NCBI GenBank assembly: GCA_028691715.1
Contig: JAQUYR010000085.1
Coordinates: 1-5,075 of the forward strand
Direction: 5' to 3'
DNA length: 5,075 nt
Source: Bacilli bacterium
GTDB lineage: Bacteria > Bacillota_I > Bacilli_A > ML615J-28 > CAG-698
The notes beneath the pieces are model-generated. The model did no database searches and was not told where the DNA came from. It saw nothing but the letters and a program-made list of their open reading frames with translations. How positions within the stretch are numbered: the stretch's first letter is position 1; every line of letters begins with the position of its first letter. Below, piece after piece: positions 1 to 5,075 of the stretch. The position numbers and the translations under genes were made by a program.

Positions 1-92
1 TACGCGTCCCCAGAGAGAAGCTATATTTAATGAATGAGGTTCTAGTTAACTTTATTTAACCTTTTTAAGTAATAAAAAGCCAGGTGTAAAAT
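1..92 (+). other. Upstream flank: possible 3' tail of a preceding gene
   Basis: This stretch is too short to identify a gene. Two + frames stay open from the window edge: one stops at TGA 35-37, the other at TAA 57-59. Either could be the C-terminus of an upstream gene, and neither tail is recognisable. A weak inverted repeat (AGGTT at 37-41 with AACCT at 58-62, followed by a T run to 66) could be a poor terminator. No convincing -35/-10 pair for xerD is visible, so xerD may be read from a promoter further upstream. In Bacillus the gene before xerD is often fur or a small gene, but nothing here confirms that. Confidence 0.3.
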
Positions 93-1001
93 ATGGAAAA
101 ATATATCAGTCAGTATGAATATTATATTGTTGATGAGCTTCGTTTGAGCAAAAATACTTGTGATAGTTATATGCGCGATGTAAGGCAGTACTGCGATTTT
201 ATCGTAAAGGTTAGAAAGAAAACAACTCCTGAGGATATTGAAGTTGAAGACATAAGAGGATATATTGGTAGTTTAAAGAGAAAACATATCTCTGCCAGTT
301 CTCAGTCAAGAAAGCTTTCAGCTTTAAAATCTTTTCATAAATTTCTCTTACTTGAAAAATATACTAAACATAACATTGCTAAATTGATATCCAATCCCAA
401 GCAGGAAAAGAAACTTCCAAGTGTCCTATCAATTGATGAAATCGATACTTTGTTAAAATCATTAACAGTTGATAATCCCCTTGAGATTCGTAATAAAGCG
501 ATGATTGAATTGACCTATTCATCGGGATTAAGGGTTAGTGAACTCGTCGGCCTTCACCTTTCTGATTTTCATCCTGAAATGGGTTTTATTGAAGTTCTCG
601 GGAAAGGAAACAAAACAAGAATCGTTCCTGTTGGTGAGGAAGCTGTTGACTGTCTAAATTTATATTTGAAGAGTTCACGACCAAAGCTAGCTAAAAGCAA
701 GAGTGAAAACTTTTTGTTTTTAAATAAAAGAGAAGGTAAGCCGATGACTAGGCAAGCCTTCTATGAGATTATTAAAGAAAAGGCCTTGGTTGCGGGAATA
801 ACTAAACCGATATCTCCCCATAAACTGCGACATTCGTTTGCCTCTCATCTACTTGAGCGAGGTATTGATTTAAGATTGATTCAGGAATTACTCGGTCATG
901 AAGACATTTCAACAACCGAAATTTATACTCATATCAATAACACTAAATTAAAGCAAGTATATTTATCTGCTCATCCACGAGCTAGAAAGGAGAATAAGTA
1001 G
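93..1001 (+). CDS. xerD: Tyrosine recombinase XerD
   Basis: Site-specific tyrosine recombinase of the Xer family. With XerC it cuts and rejoins DNA at the chromosomal dif site to resolve chromosome dimers at division, normally activated by the FtsK/SpoIIIE translocase. The 302 residues match the usual length of about 295-300. The N-terminal SAM-like DNA-binding domain spans roughly residues 1-90 and the catalytic domain roughly 110-290. All six active-site residues are in place: R147 (in SSGLR), K171 (in LGKGNK), H243 and R246 (in HKLRH), H269 (in LLGH) and the nucleophile Y278 (in EIYTH). These sit one position before the E. coli XerD residues as I recall them. The C-terminal HPRA motif is typical of XerD rather than XerC or phage integrases. 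ATG 93 follows AGGTG at 82-86, six bases away. It is the first gene of a tight operon with deoB. A dif-like target lies downstream at 4818-4845. Alternative: another Xer-type recombinase used alone. Confidence 0.95.
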   Translation: MEKYISQYEYYIVDELRLSKNTCDSYMRDVRQYCDFIVKVRKKTTPEDIEVEDIRGYIGSLKRKHISASSQSRKLSALKSFHKFLLLEKYTKHNIAKLISNPKQEKKLPSVLSIDEIDTLLKSLTVDNPLEIRNKAMIELTYSSGLRVSELVGLHLSDFHPEMGFIEVLGKGNKTRIVPVGEEAVDCLNLYLKSSRPKLAKSKSENFLFLNKREGKPMTRQAFYEIIKEKALVAGITKPISPHKLRHSFASHLLERGIDLRLIQELLGHEDISTTEIYTHINNTKLKQVYLSAHPRARKENK

Positions 1002-1003
1002 TT

Positions 1004-2206
1004 ATGGAAAACTTTAAAAGAATATTTGTCATAGTAACCGATTCACTGGGAGTTGGAGAAATGGCTGATAGTCCTTTATATGGTGATCAAGGTGCTAATA
1101 CCTTAAAGCATTTAAGCTATAGCAAAATGGACTTTTCTATACCAACATTATGGAAAATGGGAATTGGAAATATCACCGATGTCAATAATACTCCTAAAAA
1201 CAAAGAAGCCATAGCTTCATATGGAAAAATGAGAGAGGTAAGCCGGGGAAAGGATACTCTAACGGGTCACTGGGAAATAATGGGATTAAAAGTCGAAAAA
1301 ACTTTTCCCTCATTCACTGAAAATGGATTTCCCCAGGAATTAATTTCGCTTTTAGAAAAAGAAACGGGACATAAATTCATCGGTAATTATGCAACCAGCG
1401 GTACAGAGATTCTTAAAGTACTCGGTGAAGAACACCTAGCCACAAAATCACTTATAATCTATACTTCAGCTGATTCTGTTTTGCAAATTGCAGCAAATGA
1501 GGAAATAATTCCCCTTAAGGAGCTGTATCGTGTCTGTGAAATAGCCCGTAAGATAACCCTTGAAAATCCTAAATGGATGGTTGGTCGAATCATTGCCCGA
1601 CCATTTATCGGTAAGGATAAAAATACTTTCAAGAGAACTCCAAATCGCCATGACTATGCTGTAAAACCCTTCGCTAAGACAGCTCTAAACTTTTTAAAAG
1701 AGACTAAGCATGATGTAATAGCCATTGGCAAAATTAATGATATCTTTGATGGTGAGGGAATTACTGAGGTCATTAAGATTAAGAGCAATCATCAAGGAAT
1801 GGAAGAAACAATCAATATCGCTGATACAAGAGATTTCCATGGGCTATGTTTTGTTAATCTTGTCGATTTTGATGCTCTATATGGCCATCGCCGTGATGCC
1901 ATTGGATATGCTAATTGTCTGGAAGAATTCGATACACAATTAAAAGTCTTACTAAACTTTATTAATGATGATGATTTACTCATCGTCTGCGCTGACCATG
2001 GAAATGATCCTATCCATTCGGGTACTGATCATACTCGTGAGCATGTACTATTACTAGCCTATTCACCACTATTTAAGGGTCAAGATTTAGGTATAAGAGA
2101 AACATTTGCTGATGTTGGGGCCACAATTCTTGATAATTTCAATTTAAAATTAATGCCATTAGGAAAAAGTTTTATAAAAAATATAATCAAAGGAGAAAAT
2201 AATTAA
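1004..2206 (+). CDS. deoB: Phosphopentomutase DeoB
   Basis: Cytoplasmic manganese-dependent phosphopentomutase of the alkaline phosphatase superfamily. It interconverts ribose 1-phosphate or deoxyribose 1-phosphate with the 5-phosphates, linking nucleoside breakdown to the pentose phosphate pathway. The length of 400 residues is normal. Visible key residues are D13 in VTDSLGVGE, the phosphorylated T85 in GKDTLTGHWE, D290 and H295 in LVDFDALYGH, D331 and H332 in CADHGND, and H343 in GTDHTREH. Together they form the full two-metal site known from the Bacillus cereus enzyme. A cap domain lies roughly between residues 100 and 220. The gene starts two bases after the xerD stop, with AAAGGAG at 986-992 inside the xerD end, so the two are almost surely co-transcribed. 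In Bacillus deoB is usually followed by a purine nucleoside phosphorylase; here a hydrolase follows instead. The enzyme looks intact. Confidence 0.97.
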   Translation: MENFKRIFVIVTDSLGVGEMADSPLYGDQGANTLKHLSYSKMDFSIPTLWKMGIGNITDVNNTPKNKEAIASYGKMREVSRGKDTLTGHWEIMGLKVEKTFPSFTENGFPQELISLLEKETGHKFIGNYATSGTEILKVLGEEHLATKSLIIYTSADSVLQIAANEEIIPLKELYRVCEIARKITLENPKWMVGRIIARPFIGKDKNTFKRTPNRHDYAVKPFAKTALNFLKETKHDVIAIGKINDIFDGEGITEVIKIKSNHQGMEETINIADTRDFHGLCFVNLVDFDALYGHRRDAIGYANCLEEFDTQLKVLLNFINDDDLLIVCADHGNDPIHSGTDHTREHVLLLAYSPLFKGQDLGIRETFADVGATILDNFNLKLMPLGKSFIKNIIKGENN

Positions 2207-3138
2207 TGGATGTCGTTAAACGTGTTGCTGTTGAGTACAATCTCAGTCAAAATGGTTGCATTAAAGGATTTAAATGGTTCAAAGAAAACGAAAAACTGGT
2301 TGGAGCATTTTTAATTTCTCATGGAATGGCAGAACATATCGAAAGATATGATGATTTTGCAAGGCTGCTTGCTGAAAATGGCTATATTGTTTATGGCCAT
2401 AATCAAAGAGGTCACAAAGATACTATTCTCTCTAAACAAGATTATGGTTATATGGGAGATGGTAACAATTTTGACATCTTGGTAACAGATCTATCAGAGA
2501 TTTGTGACATCATAAAAAAAGAACATCCCGATTTACCAATATTTTTGTTCGGACATAGCATGGGATCGTTTGTCAGCCAAAGATTCGCTCAGCTTTATGG
2601 TGCTAAGATATCTGGTTTAATTATTTGTGGCTCATCTCGTAATTCTAATGCCCTATTAAATATGGGGCTATTAATTGCTAATTGTGTTTGTAAATTCAAA
2701 GGACGTCGCTATCGCAGTAATCTTCTGAATGATTTATCTTTTAAAGCCTATAACAAAGTATTTAAGCCTAATCGCACGGAATTTGATTGGTTGAATCGCG
2801 ATGAAAAAGAAGTGGATAAGTATATTAATGATCCATATTGTGGTGGTATTTTTACAGCTGCTTACTTCAAGGATTTCTTTAAGGGACTAAAGGACATCAA
2901 TGCCAATTATGAATTAGTTCGCAATGATTTACCATTACTCATAATCAGCGGTTCTGATGATCCAGTTGGTGCTTGTGGTAAGAATTCAACAAAACTCTAT
3001 GACACATACATAAAAAAACAGATGAATGATGTAACTTTTAAACTGTATAATGGAGCAAGACATGAAATTCTTTTAGAATTATGCAAGGATGAAGTAAGAG
3101 CTGATATTTTGAATTGGTTAATCTCCCATAATGCTTAA
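2206..3138 (+). CDS. Alpha/beta hydrolase, lysophospholipase / monoacylglycerol lipase-like
   Basis: Serine hydrolase of the alpha/beta fold, closest by motif to the lysophospholipase/monoacylglycerol lipase group (serine aminopeptidase S33, PldB-like). Such enzymes cleave acyl esters of lysophospholipids or monoglycerides; the true substrate cannot be read from sequence. The 310 residues include the oxyanion-side motif SHGMAEH (residues 38-44), the YGHNQRGH strand end (63-70), the nucleophile elbow GHSMG with S118, the acid D252 in GSDDPVG, and H286 in GARHE. A lid region probably spans about residues 145-235. No signal peptide is seen, so it is likely cytoplasmic. Its ATG overlaps the deoB stop by one base (TAATG), with AAAGGAG at 2189-2195, indicating translational coupling. 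It is the last gene before the terminator at 3176-3204. The link to deoB is positional only; no shared pathway is evident. Confidence 0.88.
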   Translation: MDVVKRVAVEYNLSQNGCIKGFKWFKENEKLVGAFLISHGMAEHIERYDDFARLLAENGYIVYGHNQRGHKDTILSKQDYGYMGDGNNFDILVTDLSEICDIIKKEHPDLPIFLFGHSMGSFVSQRFAQLYGAKISGLIICGSSRNSNALLNMGLLIANCVCKFKGRRYRSNLLNDLSFKAYNKVFKPNRTEFDWLNRDEKEVDKYINDPYCGGIFTAAYFKDFFKGLKDINANYELVRNDLPLLIISGSDDPVGACGKNSTKLYDTYIKKQMNDVTFKLYNGARHEILLELCKDEVRADILNWLISHNA

Positions 3139-3175
3139 GTACCTCATATATTATAATTGAGCATAATTATTTTTG

Positions 3176-3204
3176 AAAAGCGGGTTCTTTATACCCGTTT
3201 TTTT
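3176..3204 (+). terminator. Rho-independent terminator of the xerD-deoB-hydrolase operon
   Basis: A hairpin with CGGGT at 3181-3185 pairs with ACCCG at 3193-3197 across a 7-base loop. A G-T wobble and A-T pairs from AAAAG at 3176-3180 extend the stem into the T run at 3198-3204. It starts 38 bases after the hydrolase stop. A weaker AT-only inverted repeat lies just before it (3153-3158 with 3165-3170). Confidence 0.9.
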
Positions 3205-3269
3205 ATTCCAAAGTAGTAACATCATTAGATATATTCTCCAAAAAACATATCACAAAAAATAATATTCAA

Positions 3270-3298
3270 TTGCTAAAACACTTATTATATGTTATAAT
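3270..3298 (+). promoter_or_regulatory. Sigma-A-type promoter P1 for the lipoprotein gene
   Basis: TTGCTA at 3270-3275 (4 of 6 to TTGACA) is followed by a 17-base spacer and a perfect TATAAT at 3293-3298. A TG at 3290-3291 makes it an extended -10 element. Transcription would start near 3305, leaving a leader of about 170 bases before the lipoprotein ATG. It lies after the operon terminator, so the lipoprotein gene is probably an independent unit. Confidence 0.65.
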
Positions 3299-3385
3299 TT
3301 AAACGTAATTAATTATCCAACAATCACTTTAAATATTCTATAACTTTGTTTTGGGGATTTCACACTAAAAATTTATAATTTAAAC
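3292..3385 (+). repeat. 13-bp direct repeat covering both -10 elements
   Basis: The 13-mer TTATAATTTAAAC occurs at 3292-3304 and again, without mismatch, at 3373-3385. The copies are 81 bases apart, start to start. Each contains a -10 box and the bases just after it. It may reflect duplicated promoters or a shared regulator site; chance in AT-rich DNA is possible. Confidence 0.6.
3351..3379 (+). promoter_or_regulatory. Possible second promoter P2 for the lipoprotein gene
   Basis: TTGGGG at 3351-3356 (3 of 6 to consensus), a 17-base spacer and a perfect TATAAT at 3374-3379. The start would be near 3386, about 90 bases before the ATG. The -35 is weak, and AT-rich DNA gives TATAAT by chance, so this is less sure than P1. 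Confidence 0.4.
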
Positions 3386-3475
3386 CCTCATCTGAAATGA
3401 TGAACAGATATTTACCAATCTAAAAAAAATAATCTTCTTGTAGAAAGGGATAATAATCCCAAATGGAGTAAAAAT
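3386..3475 (+). promoter_or_regulatory. Leader of the lipoprotein mRNA with small hairpins and RBS
   Basis: The leader holds two mutually exclusive small hairpins (TCATC with GATGA, or ATCTG with CAGAT, between about 3388 and 3412). A third hairpin, GGGAT 3447-3451 with ATCCC 3456-3460 and a 4-base loop, ends five bases before the ribosome binding site GGAG at 3465-3468. The spacing from GGAG to ATG 3476 is seven bases. It matches no riboswitch class that I recognise. Confidence 0.4.
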
Positions 3476-4261
3476 ATGATTAAACATCGCTTTATTGCCA
3501 TCTTTTTTATAATATGTACAGCGCTTTTATTATCCGGATGTGTGGAGAAGGAAATCCCTGAAGGAACTAAAAAAATTGTTGGACTTACTATTGTTGAAAG
3601 CAATAATCCCCTAGAAAATCTAGAGGGAATTTCTTCAATTGATAATATTCCAATTACTGGATTTTATTTAAGCGATGATTATTCAGAAATAAGTTTTCTT
3701 GGTGAATCTCTTTTTGATTATAAATTTGAGTATAGCTACCTAGAAGGTGACATAATAACTCCAGACAGTATATGTGCTTTTATTGATGGCACCTATTATC
3801 AAAGCAAAAGTACTTCACTACCAATCTATGTATATGAAATATATAAAAACATTGATGGTACATTTGAATTAAATTTAAAAAATCAAATTACCAATATGTC
3901 TGGTGACAATGTTTTAAATATCACAAACGAGGTAACCATCAATTCTTATAATTATGTTTTGACATATTTAATAGATATTACTAAATTGAATACCCCTTTG
4001 GAGAATGTCATTCGCCAGTTTAATGATAAAAATCAGTTGATTAAATCAACTCTAATTACTCCCGATATGACTATTGTAACAACGGAGGAAAGTACCGAAT
4101 ATATCATTATCGAAGAGAAATCTGTTGATGAGAATGACGAAGAAATAGTTAAAAGAACATTACTCACAAAAGATACAGTAAAGAAATATTATACTTTCAA
4201 AATTCTAAATGATGAAAGTAAGGTAAAATCTATTTTGATCAGATTTGAATTTAATGATTAA
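3476..4261 (+). CDS. Predicted lipoprotein of unknown function
   Basis: I do not recognise this 261-residue protein. The N-terminus is a clear lipoprotein signal: basic residues K3-R5, a hydrophobic run at about 6-18, and the lipobox LSGC at 19-22, so C22 would be lipidated and the protein anchored on the outer face of the membrane. The mature part has no transmembrane segment. It alternates hydrophobic and polar residues in a way that suggests mostly beta strands, is rich in N, D, E, T and I, and has an acidic stretch near 213-224 (EEKSVDENDEE). No catalytic motif or binding-protein signature is visible. The start is fixed by GGAG seven bases upstream and by the signal peptide. It has its own promoter region and terminator, so it is monocistronic. 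It could be a fast-evolving lineage-specific surface protein. Confidence 0.85.
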   Translation: MIKHRFIAIFFIICTALLLSGCVEKEIPEGTKKIVGLTIVESNNPLENLEGISSIDNIPITGFYLSDDYSEISFLGESLFDYKFEYSYLEGDIITPDSICAFIDGTYYQSKSTSLPIYVYEIYKNIDGTFELNLKNQITNMSGDNVLNITNEVTINSYNYVLTYLIDITKLNTPLENVIRQFNDKNQLIKSTLITPDMTIVTTEESTEYIIIEEKSVDENDEEIVKRTLLTKDTVKKYYTFKILNDESKVKSILIRFEFND

Positions 4262-4269
4262 TAAATATT

Positions 4270-4301
4270 AAAGGGAAACACTAAAAGTTTCCCTTTTTTT
4301 T
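4270..4301 (+). terminator. Rho-independent terminator of the lipoprotein gene
   Basis: A perfect 10-bp stem, AAAGGGAAAC at 4270-4279 with GTTTCCCTTT at 4287-4296, has a 7-base loop and a T run at 4294-4301. It begins eight bases after the lipoprotein stop. The A run on the left arm gives some potential to act on the - strand as well. Confidence 0.95.
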
Positions 4302-4807
4302 GCTTTAATATAGTCAAATATAAAAATGAATATAATTATTTTTTGTTTTTTTACTCAGAAGAGAAGTAGAGCTATCCTTTAATTTTAACCATACTCTACA
4401 TAAAATCATATTTACCACAAAAAATAGATCAATTTTAGGTTTATGTTAAAAGAAATCTTTTACAATATCTGTATTTATAATATTTAGCCTATTTTTTCGC
4501 GTATAATCGTTTTAACAATATAATTAGTGTAATTAATCGTATGAGTATAAATTAACATTATAGAATAAATTTAAGGATTTAATAATATTCATCTATAAAT
4601 TAAATTCTATTAGTGATTTACATTAATACTATATAAGTCATTCAAATACATTTTATTAGATTATAAATATTTAATATTTTTCTGAGAGCGAAGACTAAAC
4701 TTTCAAGATTCAGATAGATCATATCAGCAAAAAGCAATTTTCTTTATTCTTTTTTCAATTATTTTCTAACTTTTAAACATAAATTGATTATCTTGGCCAT
4801 TGTCCTT

Positions 4808-4834
4808 TATATATTATACTTTACATAATATATA
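4808..4834. repeat. AT-only inverted repeat overlapping the dif XerD arm
   Basis: TATATATTAT at 4808-4817 is the exact reverse complement of ATAATATATA at 4825-4834, across the 7-base loop ACTTTAC. The right arm is the centre and inner XerD arm of dif, so the left arm repeats those dif bases in the opposite orientation. With only A and T involved, chance is a real possibility. Confidence 0.5.
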
Positions 4835-4845
4835 TTATAGGCACT
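4818..4845 (-). other. dif: dif site: XerC/XerD chromosome dimer resolution site
   Basis: Read on the - strand, the 28 bp consist of a XerC arm AGTGCCTATAA (4845-4835), a centre TATATA (4834-4829) and a XerD arm TTATGTAAAGT (4828-4818). Against B. subtilis dif recalled from memory (ACTTCCTAGAA, TATATA, TTATGTAAACT) I count 8 of 11, 6 of 6 and 10 of 11, that is 24 of 28. Against E. coli dif (GGTGCGCATAA, TGTATA, TTATGTTAAAT) I count 22 of 28. The XerD arm is the better conserved half, as is usual. The layout of 11, 6 and 11 bases with inner ATAA/TTAT palindromic ends is correct. The site lies in non-coding DNA, as expected, with an intact xerD in the same window. Here XerC and XerD would exchange strands at the 6-bp centre, resolving chromosome dimers at the terminus. 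Alternatively it could be a Xer attachment site used by an integrated element. Confidence 0.87.
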
Positions 4846-4864
4846 TAATTATGTAACGAAAATA

Positions 4865-4901
4865 ATGTTGAAAACTGTGGTTTTAATACAATTTTCAACA
4901 T
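4865..4901. repeat. 10-bp inverted repeat beside dif
   Basis: ATGTTGAAAA at 4865-4874 pairs perfectly with TTTTCAACAT at 4892-4901 around a 17-base loop. A smaller competing hairpin, AAAAC 4871-4875 with GTTTT 4880-4884 around TGTG, shares its left arm. It starts 20 bases from the XerC-arm end of dif. It could be a protein-binding palindrome or an RNA hairpin. The T content after it (TAGTTTT) is too poor for a good terminator. Confidence 0.6.
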
Positions 4902-4979
4902 AGTTTTAAACTTTCATATCGATTACTATAATTTGTACTTCTTCTCGTATTACTATTAGAATAATAATAGAATTAAATA

Positions 4980-5021
4980 AATCTTCTTTTTTTATTATTT
5001 AAACCCTTCTGTGAGAAGATT
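4980..5021. repeat. 8-bp inverted repeat with competing hairpin
   Basis: AATCTTCT at 4980-4987 pairs with AGAAGATT at 5014-5021. The bases AGAAG at 5014-5018 can instead pair with CTTCT at 5006-5010 over a 3-base loop. No T run follows on the + strand, so it is not a clear terminator. It could lie in the leader of a gene beyond the window, but no promoter is sure. Confidence 0.35.
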
Positions 5022-5075
5022 ATCTTATATTAAGTGTACGTTTACTAATCTCAGTTCCTGATACGTATATCAAAC

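Larger units (their letters stand above)
4302..5075. other. Gene-free AT-rich region containing a dif site
   Basis: These 774 bases hold no credible reading frame on either strand. They are clearly AT-richer than the genes, with many TATAAT-like strings that lack good -35 partners. Besides the dif site, I see several small inverted repeats: GTAGAG 4366-4371 with CTCTAC 4394-4399; TAAAAG 4447-4452 with CTTTTA 4457-4462; CTATTA 4953-4958 with TAATAG 4965-4970; and the longer ones listed separately. A patch at about 4681-4735 is less AT-rich than its surroundings but shows no recognisable RNA. The region may separate convergent or unrelated units at the replication terminus. Confidence 0.6.

Noticed and set aside
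37..66. Weak terminator before xerD
   Set aside because: AGGTT/AACCT is only 5 bp with poor inner pairing and a short T run; it cannot be told from chance.
1466..1983. Short open frames on both strands inside deoB
   Set aside because: They overlap a fully conserved deoB, lack good ribosome binding sites and show no recognisable protein, so they are shadows of the real gene.
3463..3471. Minimal ORF ATG GAG TAA just before the lipoprotein ATG
   Set aside because: The ATG overlaps the ribosome binding site of the real gene, and the nearest possible SD for it is about 13 bases away; probably incidental.
3412..3603. Open frame on the - strand across the lipoprotein start
   Set aside because: It runs antisense to the signal peptide region and leader, and its hydrophobic look comes from reading that region backwards. 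No supporting start signal.
4784..4829. Promoters reading across dif (TTGGCC-16-TATACT, TTGTCC-18-CATAAT)
   Set aside because: Such pairs arise easily in DNA this AT-rich, they overlap the dif site, and no downstream gene is visible in the window.
4863..4880. Resemblance of ATGTTGAAAACT to an E. coli Tus-binding Ter site
   Set aside because: The match is limited to ATGTTG and a few bases. Tus is not expected in this lineage, and the bases are better explained by the inverted repeat.
4865..4909. Possible CRISPR repeat or tracrRNA-like element
   Set aside because: The inverted repeat and GTTTTAA strings recall type II repeats, but there is only one copy, no spacer array and no cas gene in the window.

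Overview
The window is AT-rich bacterial DNA. All coding is on the + strand, start sites have clear AGGAG-type ribosome binding sites, and reading uses the standard code (no in-frame TGA codons in the genes). This suggests a low-GC Bacillota or a related free-living lineage such as Erysipelotrichia, Turicibacter-like or Izemoplasma/Acholeplasma-like bacteria. I cannot name the species. The pair xerD-deoB is typical of Bacillota.

Layout: positions 1-92 hold at most the last codons of an upstream gene. A tight operon follows: xerD (93-1001), deoB (1004-2206) and a lysophospholipase-like alpha/beta hydrolase (2206-3138), with a 2-base gap and a 1-base overlap, closed by an intrinsic terminator at 3176-3204. 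Next comes a regulatory gap with two promoter-like elements (3270-3298 and 3351-3379) and a leader, feeding a single-gene unit for a lipoprotein of unknown function (3476-4261), closed by a near-perfect terminator at 4270-4301. The last 774 bases carry no credible gene and are visibly AT-richer than the genes.

The main find is in that gene-free stretch. Positions 4818-4845 read, on the - strand, as a complete 28-bp dif site, the place where XerC and XerD recombine sister chromosomes at the end of replication. It has an 11-bp XerC arm, a 6-bp TATATA centre and an 11-bp XerD arm. By hand alignment to remembered reference sites it matches Bacillus subtilis dif at 24 of 28 positions and Escherichia coli dif at 22 of 28. 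The window therefore probably lies at or very near the chromosome replication terminus, and the recombinase gene xerD lies about 3.8 kb from its own target. That arrangement is uncommon for classical XerCD systems.

How the genes relate: XerD acts on dif with a partner XerC that is not in this window. DeoB serves nucleoside and pentose-phosphate salvage. The hydrolase probably acts on a lipid or another ester. The lipoprotein is anchored outside the membrane, and its role is unknown. I see no transposase, CRISPR array, tRNA or rRNA here.
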